64,000 nt of DNA, taken from NCBI GenBank assembly GCA_024336345.1, contig JANFOG010000001.1, forward strand, positions 3,472,001 to 3,536,000, in the 5' to 3' direction. Within the stretch, counting starts at the first letter, position 1. Each line of letters opens with the position of its first letter. Positions 49,051 to 59,641 of this stretch are shown here, piece after piece. The position numbers were made by a program, and so were the translations under genes. The stretch is from Mariannaea sp. PMI_226 (Eukaryota > Ascomycota > Sordariomycetes > Hypocreales > Nectriaceae). The notes under the pieces were generated by a model that did not search any database, was not told the origin of the DNA, and worked only from the letters and a program-made list of their open reading frames with translations.

Positions 49051-49701
49051 TTATACAACATTCTTGGTGAGCCATTCAGTCCATTGGTCAAGGGTCCAGC
49101 CGGAGCTGACGTCCTGTACTACGCCGTCGTACACAGCAGTTGGAGTGACATGGACACCAACAAGGCGGTTCATCTTGGTGAGGAGCTTGAGGTCATTGGT
49201 GACTTGATTGCCCAAATTCAGCGACCCATCTTCACCTGGTTTGTCTGCAACGACCAAGAGGCTGTAGACCTGTTCCTCATCAACTCCGACCCTGGTGGCC
49301 AGCTTGGCAAGCCGGCGGTACGTGTTGTTGCGTGTCTCGTTGACGACGTTCACGTCAAAGAAATCCTTCTGCTCCTCAAACAGGATACCGCTAAACTCCC
49401 AGAACTTGTCTGGGCGAATCCGGAGCACGGCGAGGGCGGCCTCGTGCAGGAGCGTTGATGATGGGTGCCAGGGCTGGACCTGCTGGCGGAAGATAAAGGT
49501 CAAGGACTGCGCCCAAGCCCCGTTGGCTTTGATAGCAGGGATGACGGAGCTGGTAAGAGTGCGGAAGATCTTGGCGGAGAAGGGGCAGCAATAGTCCAGA
49601 TAGAACTCCAGTGTGTGCGTGGTGTGGGCGATGGACGAGGCGGTCGAGGGAGGGGGAGCGAACTCGTACTTCTGACCTGCGAACTTGGGAGGAAGAGCCA
49701 T
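49051..49701 (-). CDS. Thioredoxin-fold (DsbA-like) protein
   Basis: Single exon on the minus strand, 216 residues. A beta strand (LEFYLDYCCPFS) leads into a helix, then the long helical insert (STLLHEAALAVLRIRPDKFW) and the cis-Pro region VHVTPTAVYDGVV, followed by TLDQWTEWL. That order is the DsbA/FrnE-like thioredoxin fold. At the usual CxxC place it has Cys38-Cys39-Pro-Phe-Ser, so the second active-site cysteine is replaced and classical disulfide exchange is unlikely. It may act by a glutathione-S-transferase kappa-like or chaperone route. There is no signal peptide. The start chosen is the Met before LPPKFAGQKYEF; an in-frame open extension upstream looks like leader. It lies in tandem upstream of the TMEM70-like gene. 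Confidence 0.78.
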   Translation of the reverse strand: MALPPKFAGQKYEFAPPPSTASSIAHTTHTLEFYLDYCCPFSAKIFRTLTSSVIPAIKANGAWAQSLTFIFRQQVQPWHPSSTLLHEAALAVLRIRPDKFWEFSGILFEEQKDFFDVNVVNETRNNTYRRLAKLATRVGVDEEQVYSLLVVADKPGEDGSLNLGNQVTNDLKLLTKMNRLVGVHVTPTAVYDGVVQDVSSGWTLDQWTEWLTKNVV

Positions 49702-50440
49702 GGTGAAGAGAGAGAGATAGTATCTGGTATCTTGATCGCTCTGGTATCTGAAATGTGTAGAACTGCGGTGTAAGTGAAGTGTCTTTTTCTGTTTTGCTTG
49801 ATCGCTTAATGTTTTCAAGAGGGGTTCGCCGAAGTCAGCGGGGTCAACGAGCTTATTAAGAACGAAGGATGAAGATGACGACAGCGCTCTGCATCATGAC
49901 AACTTCATGACAGCCTCGGCATGAACGGGTCAAAAAAAAAGGAAGAGAAAAAGGATCGTAGTTCCTTATGCACAAGGTTTCAAACTGTCAATGCTTGATC
50001 CATGGATGGTATTTGAATTAATAATCTGCTCAATTCGATTGTATCTTTTGTTTCAGACTGTTTTTGGCATTATGATTATGTTGAAGCTATGCACACTTAC
50101 TATTCCTTCGACGACGTAAGAGCGAATCAACAGCAATAGGTCTACTCATCACCAGAGACTTGGACCAGTTTCATGATGACTTCCTTTTCTACTTTTTTTA
50201 AGGTATTGTTCCTTTGAAAACCTACCAATCTGAAAGCATTTTTTTTCTTTTCGTCTCTCAGCACACAGCCCGGCCTTGAGACACATACACCTCACTGCTT
50301 ACTTATCAGTGTTGTACACACTACGCACAACTTGCTTAGAAGTGCTCTGTTCCCCTCTAGAACAGTCTCACCAACCAGCCTAAATGGTGGGGTTGTTGTC
50401 GGGGCTGGGACAGGGGAATTATTTACGCTTAAAATTAAAA

Positions 50441-50455
50441 GCCAGCCAGCCAGCC
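50441..50455. repeat. (GCCA)n short tandem
   Basis: Nearly four copies of GCCA in the spacer between the thioredoxin-fold gene and the ZIP transporter. Confidence 0.75.
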
Positions 50456-51790
50456 ATTCATGTAGGTCCAGGTCGCCGTTGAACGACGGTGTGCAGACTG
50501 GTTCCTCCAGCCACCAACCGGAGTACGACGTTCATCAGGTGGGATGGATCGGAGATTTTGTCCTCTGTGTTCATTGATTCGGGGAAGTGGAAATGGACCC
50601 AAGTCAAACGAAGCCAGAATAGAGTGGCCTGGTTTTGAGAGATGCCCATCACGGTCAAATTCTGCCTCTATACCCTTGGCATTCTTGCAGGACTGCAGAG
50701 AGGGCAACACGCTCAAAGTCTCAATTCCAATTCCTACTGAAGACCCAACATACTGCAGATGCATTATCAGTATTATGTAGAGTCCGCAGTTTTAAGTGCG
50801 GTTTGCCACAACAAACGACTCCGTAACGCCTTTCTCTTATCGAGTCTCGGCAGAAACGCCTCTTATTGCCCGTGTCCAACGTGCGTCTCTCGAGACACCC
50901 AGGCGAGCAGCTTAGAGACATGTTTCTCTCCGGTTCCCGCGCCCATCAATCGCCAACACGAGCTTATCTGACATTTTACTCATCCTCTGCGGACTCCTTA
51001 GATGCAAAGCTTTTCGGCATCTCCATCTGCCGGTCAGATGTGTACTTTTAGCCCTGTAAGCGGGATCGCACACCGATACTTTGGACTGGACTCGGGATGC
51101 TCAGGGCATGCTCAGGGCTTGGCAGACTGTCACGGTGGCACGCACTCACATGGATGATGATGTCGCCAAGAACTCTCGCTCGGGACCCGGTGTGGTCAAG
51201 ACCGGGCTGGTCAGAGACTAACTCCTACACGTACGTAGTGCACACAGAGTTACTGCGGCATCGCCTCGGCAAGCCTCCGTAATTCGAGGTCACTTTCGTC
51301 GTTGGTGACCTGACCTGATACGAAGTAACGAAAAGTTGAAATCCACCATTCGACAGAGGGCAGAAATGTGGTCAAAGGGTAGAGGTGACTGACCATAGCA
51401 GGATATTTCTAACTCTTGACGGTGGAGTAGATTGCCCAGCCGCCCACTTTGTATGCAGCCTCAACGGCGGTCATCATGTCGAGTGAAACTAATTTTAATA
51501 ATTAAGTAAAGGAATGCATACCTCTACATGTCTGTGTACAGTACCTGAGGCATATCCATCAGTCATTTCTACCTCTAGTTCCTATTGCTAACAAGGCAGG
51601 CATTCCTCTAAAACTCTGCCCTCGATTTTTATTTTCTTTTTGGGAAGTGGTCAACTCGTCCACCATTGACCCGACTTCCTCCGCGTTAGACATTTTGGAC
51701 TTCATCACCGACGTTGATCTCGCACATTTCACTCTCACACATGATGGCCTCTTTTTTTTGACCGTATTCCTAATTTTCTTGCGCCAACTA

Positions 51791-51803
51791 CCAATCACCA
51801 ATC
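51791..51803 (+). promoter_or_regulatory. Double CCAATCA upstream of the ZIP gene
   Basis: Two direct CCAATCA copies spaced by seven bases, 48-60 bases before the ATG. They could be CCAAT-binding-complex sites or lie in the 5' leader. Function is inferred. Confidence 0.3.
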
Positions 51804-51850
51804 AGCCACCAGAATTCTCTCCAAGTTTATGCGATTTCCACTTCACCACA

Positions 51851-53615
51851 ATGAGCCGCCCCTCTATTGTTGGTGGTGGTGCTCTGGGGCATTCTACCAG
51901 GAACGCAACCTCATCCCCTCCAGTCACCCTCCTTGTCGCTTCTCAGGAACCAAAGGGCATTTCTAATCCTCATAATCAAATCAATGCCAGCCGAGATGCC
52001 GCTGGCAAGGAAAACAGTACGGAACTGGTCGTCAATAATAATGGAAAGAACCATCTTGGTCATCTTGGCTTTCTAACGGACAAACTTGACCGAAGGAGCT
52101 CTTCGACTGGTATGGGCCGGTCATCCCGTTGCTTAGGTATGCCACATTCCTACCCTATCTGAGGCTTATTGTTTATGTATTACTTCAATGCATTGTATGC
52201 GGGTGACAATCTAACCGACCACTTTTGTTCTAGGATTGCCATCGTGCCTGAAGATTGCCGATGATGGTGATGACCACGTTCGTCCTTGCCCAGGCCCAAT
52301 GAAGTCGTACATTTCGCATGCCTGGAGCTGGACGACCTGGCTACTCTCTGTTCTTACTGTCTCTTGGATTCTCTCTTTCTGGAACTCCTCATCCAACACA
52401 CCATCTACTTCGGCTCCTTCTCAAGAACCCTTGCTTCCCAGTCGGGTTTCTCTTCTCCAAAAGAGATCCAGTTGTGCCTCCAACAGTGTCGACAAAAATG
52501 CGTACAATATGCCGCTTCATGTTGGGGCGGTATTCATCATCTTCTTTGTCTCGACGCTCGCGTGCTCGTTCCCTATCATGGCTTCTAAAATTCCTGGTCT
52601 GAGAATTCCGACTCGTTTCTTCTTTACTGTCCGCCACTTCGGCACTGGTGTTCTCATCGCCACTGCGTTCGTCCATTTGCTACCCACCGCCTTCATCTCG
52701 TTAGGAGACCCTTGCCTGGACAGTTTCTGGACCACTCGCTATCCGGCTATGCCTGGTGCTATCTCCCTGGCGGCGATTTTCTTCGTCATTATTATCGAGA
52801 TGGTTTTTCACCCTTCCAGGCGAATTCAGCCTGCCGAGTCGACTCGATGCTGCGGTAGCCAAGAGACTTCAAATAATCAGAACCAAAATCATGGTGATTG
52901 CACGAGGAGCATGGTGATGCTCCCAGTCCGCGAAATTGGCCCTCTCCGCGGCAGGGCTTCAAGTATCAGCCATGGCTTAACGACTTTGAATAGCCAGGGC
53001 GATGCAGAGCACACCAACATTGACATTTCAAGAGGGGAAAACAACCAAAGAAGGACGAAGCAGTCTTCTGAGGGAAGCAGTCTTGAGGACTCCCAGTTGC
53101 CAGCCCTGACACCTGAGCAGAAGAAGCGCAAGGAGCTTCTCCAGTGTGTTCTTCTCGAGCTTGGTATCCTGTTTCACAGTATATTTATCGGAATGTCATT
53201 GAGTGTCTCGGTTGGGAACGAATTTATTGTTCTGCTCATTGCCATTATTTTCCATCAGACATTTGAAGGACTTGCCCTAGGAACTCGGATTTCGGCTGTT
53301 AAGTGGCCGCAAGGCAAGCTCCAGCCCTGGTTCATGGCTCTCGCATATGGCTGCACGACGCCACTTGGCCAAGCTATCGGCTTAGCAACTCACACGTTAT
53401 ACAGTCCAGGTTCCGAAGTCGGTCTCATTGTTGTTGGGGTCATGAATGCCATCTCCGCTGGTCTACTTACTTTTGCGTCATTGGTCGAGCTCTTGTCGGA
53501 AGACTTTCTGAGTGATGAAAGTTGGCGAGTCCTTCGCGGGAAGAAACGAGTCTGTGCTTGTCTCCTCGTTTTCTTTGGTGCCTTTCTCATGAGTCTTGTT
53601 GGCGCCTGGGCTTGA
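51851..53615 (+). CDS. ZIP-family zinc/iron transporter
   Basis: Exons 51851-52136 and 52234-53615 with a 97-nt intron give about 555 residues. A long hydrophilic N-terminus leads to a first hydrophobic segment (WTTWLLSVLTVSWIL). Then comes the ZIP core with about eight membrane segments. Family hallmarks are FGTGVLIATAFVHLLP, the amphipathic metal-site helix LLELGILFHSIFIGMSLSVS and the partner helix FHQTFEGLALGTRI. The cytoplasmic loop between is long and Asn/Arg/Ser-rich but not rich in His. ZIP proteins bring Zn2+ (some Fe2+ or Mn2+) into the cytosol, and this one resembles the fungal plasma-membrane type with an extended N-terminus. Substrate is not settled by sequence. It is convergent with the 2OG oxygenase 153 bases on. 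Confidence 0.9.
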
Positions 53616-53768
53616 AGCAGGTTCACAGTGACTGATAGCGGGCACAAGGACTTGTCAGACACAGAAAAAAGCCTTTCTTAGTTCCTTTGGAAATCCATAA
53701 CGCAATGGAGCAAAATGTTCGAAGGACTAGTCATTATTGTTTCTGCGTCAACATACTCTTTACATACA

Positions 53769-55022
53769 TCATGAGACAGTATTCTTCGACACAACGCCCC
53801 TAGCAAACTCTCCAAAGGTAAGATGTTGATCGATATCCACCTCCTCACCGAGGTTAGGTTGGGTAAAGACCGCTAGGGTGTTGCGCGCAATCTTTCCATT
53901 GCTTACGCTAGCTCGAACGCCACGGACGAAGTGAGGGACCGCCTTGAAGCGGCCGGCAGTGATGCGCTCGAGAGCTTCACCAGTCTGGAAGGCGATGCAG
54001 TCCCGGGGAATCTTGACTTGGACAGTCTCACCGGTACGGGACTTGATGTACAGTCCGGCGGATGGGTCAGGGGAGGCGGCGAGTTCGTCGAGAGGTGGAA
54101 GGGTTGAGGATGGTTTATCAGCAGTAACAGGTACAGTCGGATCCGCGGCCTGCTCGTCAATGAACATGGCTGAAGTCAAACCGGTCAGGCAGCCATGGTC
54201 AAGATGCGTGGCACACCAGTCGTCCTCTCCATCATCGGTTCCGGCAGCTTGCTGGGGGTAATAGTGTAGCAGACGAGCCTTGGTGGTATTGGACGTGCTC
54301 ACAACGTGCTCCAGATAACCCTTGGGGTAGCCAGTAATTTCTTGCTCTGCATAACGATCACAAGCGCGGGCGACAAGCACGGCAGTGTCAATTATGAGGC
54401 GGCAGAGGTCTGTGACGGCAGGCTTGAAGCCCGGCAGGACGGACTCGGGAGGCCAAATGTTGGGCGACAGGTACTCAGGGAAAGTCTCGGGGCTGAATTC
54501 TGGAGTGGGAGCAGCACACTCAAGAGTTGGGTTTACGTAAAAGGCACAGTTGGCATAGTATGAGCCCTTGAAGGTGTCGACCTGGCCGTCCTTGAGGGTT
54601 TCCTTGCCGAGGGACCATCCAGTCAGATATTTGGCCGCAGCATTTTCAAGTTTATCTAGTTGTAAGAGTTAGAATATGAAAAGTAAAATGGTTTCCATGC
54701 ATCAGTCAAAGGGCGCCGCTTCGTGAAGTACCTAGTTCATCCTTGGGGAGGTTTCCGAGATAGGAAGCGTAGGAGAGAGCCTGGTGTCTCAGTTTGGGGA
54801 ATTCTTGAGGGACATCCTTGACAATGAGAATGCCGAGAGAGTCGGGACCAAAGGCTTGCTGAAGAGTCTCGAAGGGGATGTTGCCTGCGGTTTGCAAGTT
54901 AGTCCGAGTATGACTTTGAGCGTGGTTGAGCCAGTGTTAAGATGAGTGGAGGTATGCTAGGTGTACATGCCATCCTTGAGATCCTGGAGAGTCACGGCCA
55001 CGGGTTTTGCTTGAAGGGCCAT
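53769..55022 (-). CDS. 2-oxoglutarate/Fe(II) dioxygenase
   Basis: Three exons on the minus strand: 55022-54971, 54884-54732 and 54655-53769, about 363 residues. The double-stranded beta-helix core shows the iron triad: His219 and Asp221 in ATHLDHG, and His310 in FKAVPHFV. Arg326 in ARNTLAVF would hold 2-oxoglutarate. The N-terminal part (IPFETLQQAFGPDSLGILIV) matches isopenicillin-N-synthase-like folds. Substrate is unknown; the protein stands alone with no biosynthetic cluster around it. Intron 1 (54970-54885) begins with GC instead of GT (GCATGT) and ends CAG with a GACTAAC branch-like site; only this donor keeps frame. Intron 2 is a normal 76-nt GT-AG intron. Confidence 0.87.
54885..54970 (-). 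other. GC-AG intron in the 2OG oxygenase gene
   Basis: The sense-strand donor reads GATG/GCATGT and the acceptor CCGCAG, 86 nt apart. The nearby GT five bases on (GTACAC) gives the wrong frame. The in-frame junction reads LKDGNIPFETL, as expected of the family. Confidence 0.7.
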
Positions 55023-55624
55023 GTTGTGTAGATAGTTATGCCCCGCGAAGATGAAAGAGTTGGTGAGTGAGTGAGTGAGCGAGAGAGTAATTGCAAGATG
55101 ATACGAGTGATAGAAATCACACAGAAAGACAAAGACCCCTCCCAAAAGAAAAAAAAAGATGGACGACTTGATATACTATGGGGTCATGTACAACATGGAA
55201 TGCCAATGTCAATGTCCTTTTGTTTTATTGCCACTTTTTTTTTTCTTGCCTCTTGACAGACACCTAAGGTCGGCTAGTCGTAGGGTAGATATGAAGCTCT
55301 CCTGCGGGGAGTTAGCCGGTACTGTGGTGCAAGTCTCCATCACCTAGCCAATCACCTTCCCGAAACGTCCACTGCTTCCATGACACTGCCGGGTGGAGCT
55401 CGCCGTCCCCCGCCTTGCCGCCTTCCGTGCCCTGAGAGGTGCTGGGATGGTGCTGGGATGGTGCTGGAGGGCCAGTGAGTCTGAGAGGCTAGGCCTGAGA
55501 GATGGAGCTCTAAACAGCCTCAATTGCAACGTCCCAGCAACCCCATCCATCCGACGCAAACCGAACAGCAGCAAGCAATCAATCACCACCGAGTTGGGAT
55601 CACCCCCTCTCCCCCGATCCTATC
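55023..55624. other. Bidirectional promoter, 2OG oxygenase / FRG1-like
   Basis: 602 bases between divergent starts. It has a GAGTGAGTGAGTGAGC repeat on the oxygenase side, a T-rich tract at about 55227-55243, and a CCAAT box at 55348-55352 near the middle. No gene seen. Confidence 0.6.
55348..55352 (+). promoter_or_regulatory. CCAAT box in a bidirectional promoter
   Basis: GCCAATCACC near the middle of the spacer between divergent genes, a usual place for CCAAT-binding-complex sites. Inference only. Confidence 0.3.
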
Positions 55625-56521
55625 ATGGTGAAGCCCCTCACCTTCAAGGGCGATAAGCGACCCAAGAAACGCAAGCGCACCGACACCGACAAGGCCCCTC
55701 GAGACGCCAACCCAGACGCCGACTTGGACGCGACAGGTGACGCCCAGAAGAAACAGGGCCAGGATGCCGACAATGACGATAGTTGGGTGGCCGCCGATAC
55801 CGCTACGGATATCTCTGGACCGATCATGATCGTATTGCCCACCGAGAAGCCGTCTGCATTGGCTTGCGACCCGAGCGGCACCGTCTTCGCTATCCCCATC
55901 GAGAACATTGTCGATGGCAACCCCATCACGGCGGAACCCCATGATGTGCGTCAGGTGTGGGTTGCGAACCGCATTGTCGGAACAGACAATTTCAAGCTCA
56001 AGGGGCATCATGGAAAGTGAGTATTGGCCCCTCCCTGCTGGAACGAAAACGAAACAGCCGTTGTTGACCTTTTCCCCAGACACCTCTCCTGCGATAAGAT
56101 TGGCGCCCTTTCTGCCGTCTCCGAAGCTGTTTCGCCTCTCGAGACTTTGCGCATAGTCGAAGCCACCGGAAAACCTGGCACGTTCCACATCCAAACACTT
56201 CGCGACACCTTTATTACCATCAAGCCCACAACGTCCAAGGCGGGAGGCGCAGCTGGTGCTGAAGTTCGCGGCGACAGCGAGGAAAGCTCGCCCAATGCCA
56301 CCTTTTACGTGCGCATGCAGGCGCGGTTCAAACCAAGACTTCGGGCTTCCAAGGAGGAAAAGATCCAGTCAAAAATTAGCCGAAAGGAGCTGGAGGAAGC
56401 CGTGGGTCGCCGACTGGATGAGGATGAGGTCAAGAAGCTGAAGAGGGCGCGAAGGGAAGGTGATTATCACGAGCGGTTACTCGAGATTAAGGTGAAGGGA
56501 AAGCATGACAAGTATGGTTGA
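55625..56521 (+). CDS. FRG1-like protein
   Basis: Exons 55625-56016 and 56080-56521 with a 63-nt intron give about 277 residues (human FRG1 has 258). It begins MVKPLTFKGDKRPKKRKR, with a strong nuclear-localisation signal, then an acidic spacer. The FRG1 beta-trefoil-like domain follows: GPIMIVLPTEKPSALACDPS, GTVFAIPIENI, VRQVWVANRI and FKLKGHHGKHLSCDKIGALS. Near the C-terminus is a second basic helix region (KKLKRARREG). FRG1 proteins sit in nucleoli and Cajal bodies, associate with spliceosomal complex C and bind actin in animals. A role in RNA processing is inferred here. It is convergent with WDR89. Confidence 0.88.
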
Positions 56522-57356
56522 AGGCCGTGAGCTACAAGTGCGGTGGGTGCAAGCCCTGTCAAAGGTGAAGGATTAAAGAGGGGGATAAAATGATACATTC
56601 CCAAGTGAGAGTGGTGCAGAGGTTGGAGGACAACAATTGTTTGATCAAGCAACCAACCGAGACCTTTTCCATGAGATCAACTTGAACGGCGCCGGAAACA
56701 CCACTCCACGGCGAAGACCCGAAAACAACTGTTGGTGAGTTTCAAGGCGTACATTTCAGACCGACCTGATATCATCTGGAGTCGTCTTTGCAGCTGGCCG
56801 TTGGTTCTTTGCTCATCCTCACGCAAACCAATTAAAACTCTACCAGGTAATTGGCTCCTATGTTGTGTTTCGATTCTCGACCTTTCTTTCGAAAACGAGG
56901 GCGAACAACAACCCCCGCAGAAATGAACATTGCGGCTTTCTGTGGCAGTAAGCTACTCACTGCAGCGTCTTTATCAAAATAATGGCTATGTATTGTAATA
57001 CCGACTACTTGGGTAATGGCTATGGCATTTAGTTTTCTGCACTTCTTGCGAGAGTCAACTACGTATAATAAAACCTGGGTATTCTCAACTGATGAGAGGG
57101 ATGCTTAGCATCTCAAAGAATTGCCATTCTCCCCCCCTCCCGCACGCCTTTTTATCCTTCGTCTTTGGTTTATTCACTGTGAACCTCGTAGTCATGCTAC
57201 TAAACGAAGGCATGCTGCATACTCCCCTCCCGTAGTAGCTCAACTTCATGACAACGAACTGGTGTGTATAATAATCGCCCCAGTCAGTATCCCAACGTCT
57301 GTTCATATATTTCTTTTTTATTGCATTCTATTTTCCATGTCCTTGCATTTTTAATT
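56522..57356. other. Intergenic, convergent FRG1-like / WDR89
   Basis: The 3' flanks of both genes. No coding region supported; frames are short and T-rich. Confidence 0.6.
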
Positions 57357-58732
57357 TTAATTACCCGGCCTCCAGGCCTTCACATTGCCATCCTCACCAG
57401 CCGTGAATACTACATGTTGGTCATCATAGAAGCAGAATGACCGCACAATCTCCTCCCCATGGGCTCCGGGGAGGCCTACGCTGTTGGCCCGGTCGAGAGT
57501 CCAACCCTGACCATCGGGGTTCCTGGCGAGGAAGACGAGCTCAAACATTTGACGACTAATGATGTGTGAGAGTTAGAAGATGCTTTGGGAATGCGTTGTC
57601 TTCTACCAAAAGGAGGAGGACGTTGATAAGGGGAAGTCGGAGGAGGGGGGGAATTAGAGCTTACTCCTGCGATCCAGCACCGAGAATTGCACCGCTGCCG
57701 TCCATCTTGGGTGTCACATCAGCCACGTACTGGCAGGTCAGAACCTTGCGCAGATCGCCAAAGTCCTGGGTGGCGTCGCCGTTGGCCCGTTCCTCGGCGA
57801 CGTCGTACAGGGCGCACCGCTCGTCGTGCGACAGGGCGGCAATTTCTGTGGGCGTCAGCCAGGCGGCCCGGTGGATGGAAGCGTCATGGTTGCACGTTTG
57901 CACCGTCAGTTCGTCCTCGTCGTCGATGCGCGTATCGTGGACGCTGACCAGGCCGTCGGTCGAGCCCGACATGAGCAGGGCCGGGTTGGCCGGGTTGAAT
58001 ACCAGGTCGGTGACGTCGTCGCTGTGGACTTCCTGGTAGTGGGCTTTTGCTGAGGGGGTAGAACGGACATCCCTAGTGTTGAATGTGAGCATGTATGGGA
58101 ACATACACATATACATGTGGCTCTGGATGAGGCCAGGTGAAGGAGGAGCGGGAGAGATTTTGGAAGAAGGCCTTCCTCATGACTTACCAGAGCAAAATGG
58201 AAGCAGTGTGATTCTGCAATTCAGTGCCCACGGCAATAGTTTTCGTCTCAGCACTGCAGGCCATAGACAGGATAGGTGCTTCGCTAGCTGTCAAAGTCCA
58301 ATTATTCATTAGCCGTTTTTTATATCTTCTGTCGTTTCACACACACACACACACACGCACACATGAACACATACTCTCTTTTATGGTTCTCTCCCTCTCT
58401 TTATTCATCTCTCACTTTGAAACACAGCATAAAAACTCACCTTGAAACTGAGCAACCTGGCTGCCCTGCCTCAGATCCCACACTCCCACAGTCCCGTTCT
58501 CACCCGCCGTGCACACGAGTGCCGCGTTACCGTCAAAGACGCGCAAAGTCGTCAGGTTGCCATGCTGCGTGGGTAGGCGTCGCAACGGGCCCTGCGAAAG
58601 TCGTGCCGGGTCCAGCAGCGTGAGAGACTGGTCTGAAGCGATGGCGGCCAGGCCGGCTGAGGTGCGATCAACGTCGAGGACATAGACGTCCTGGCCGAAA
58701 TGAAAGCCATCGGAGTTTGTGAGCGAGTACAT
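57357..58732 (-). CDS. WD-repeat protein, WDR89 type
   Basis: Four exons on the minus strand: 58732-58441, 58287-58188, 58072-57665 and 57555-57357, about 332 residues. WD40 blades are visible: YVLDVDRTSAGLAAIASDQS, LVCTAGENGTVGVWDLRQGS, ILSMACSAETKTIAVGTEL, VTDLVFNPANPALLMSGSTD with GLVSVHD, and the last FYDDQHVVFTAGEDGNVKAW. Order and length fit WDR89, a conserved single beta-propeller of unknown biochemical role. Introns are 153, 115 and 109 nt; the first contains an (AC)n microsatellite. The frame is open for 330 bases upstream of the chosen Met, but that stretch is T-rich on the plus strand and of low complexity, so I took it as leader. Confidence 0.85.
58338..58362. repeat. (AC)n microsatellite in WDR89 intron 1
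   Basis: About twelve CA units with one GCAC interruption, between the donor at 58440 and the acceptor at 58288. Confidence 0.9.
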
Positions 58733-59641
58733 TCTTGTTTCCAAGCCCAAATTCCCTTTTTTTTGGGCGGGGGGAAGCTGTGTCCTGTTCTGTGCTTTAC
58801 ATGTGAGCTTTGGTCCTTTTTTCCCCTCTTCTTCTTTCTCTTCTTGTATAACATGAGTATGAGACGTATGAGGATGAGAAGACTTCAACTGGTCTTGTCG
58901 TTGAGACGACCCTAAAACTCTCTCGTCCGACAAAAATGCCATCTTGGCCGTGTAACAGGATGAGAAAATTGAGAGAGGACAAGACTTACAAGAGCAAAAG
59001 GGAAAAAAGAAAAAGAAAAAGGAACACTGGGGAAACCTGAGAAGATGGCTTTCGTTTCTCAATTGGAATTATCTGCCCCAAACCAGAATATCAAAATGCC
59101 CCTCCTCCCCCCACTCGTTGCAAGGTTCTGATAGTTGCGGGATGCAAGTGACCTCGTTAACTGAATATCTCCAAATAATCTTCACAACTTATTAGTTACC
59201 TTATCAATCTTTCATATAGCCTCCGTAAGAAGTATTTTGCACAAAATGGCATAAGGATTATAATACTCGTTCGAGTTCGGTATATATTTTTCTTTCTTCT
59301 CTCATTAATGTTACAAGATTACTTTCATATCTAAAAATTGGAGAAATGTGGTACTGTTACACGACACGCCCGTCTGTCTAACGCTTGCAGTAAAATCACC
59401 AAAGGGGAGGGCTCTTCAACACAAAGAAATGCGCCCATACCACCTTGCCCATGTTCAAAGATTCATGGGCACCTCAAAACGCCGATTAATATGCAGATCC
59501 TCTTCCGACAAGCTGCCCCTTCTTTCCTTTCCTCCGTCTTTGCTGTTTTCTCGCTCTTGACTACTTCCCCCCCTCTTTTTTGTTAATGAATAAGAGAAAA
59601 AAAAGAAAAGAAAAGCGATTCCTCTTGGCAAATCTGAGAAA
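58733..59641. other. Intergenic, WDR89 promoter
   Basis: Upstream of WDR89 and downstream of MTM1, both minus strand. T-rich and A-rich tracts dominate (58758-58766, 58985-59030, 59600-59620). No gene seen. Confidence 0.6.

Larger units (their letters stand above)
49702..51850. other. 2.1 kb divergent intergenic region
   Basis: Between the thioredoxin-fold gene (-) and the ZIP transporter (+). No gene supported. It contains a GCCA tandem (50441-50455), T-rich leader-like tracts, and two CCAAT motifs at 51791-51803 close to the ZIP start. Confidence 0.55.

Noticed and set aside
58733..59062. N-terminal extension of WDR89
   Set aside because: The frame is open, but it runs through T-rich low-complexity sequence (poly-Phe) and precedes the normal start of the family.
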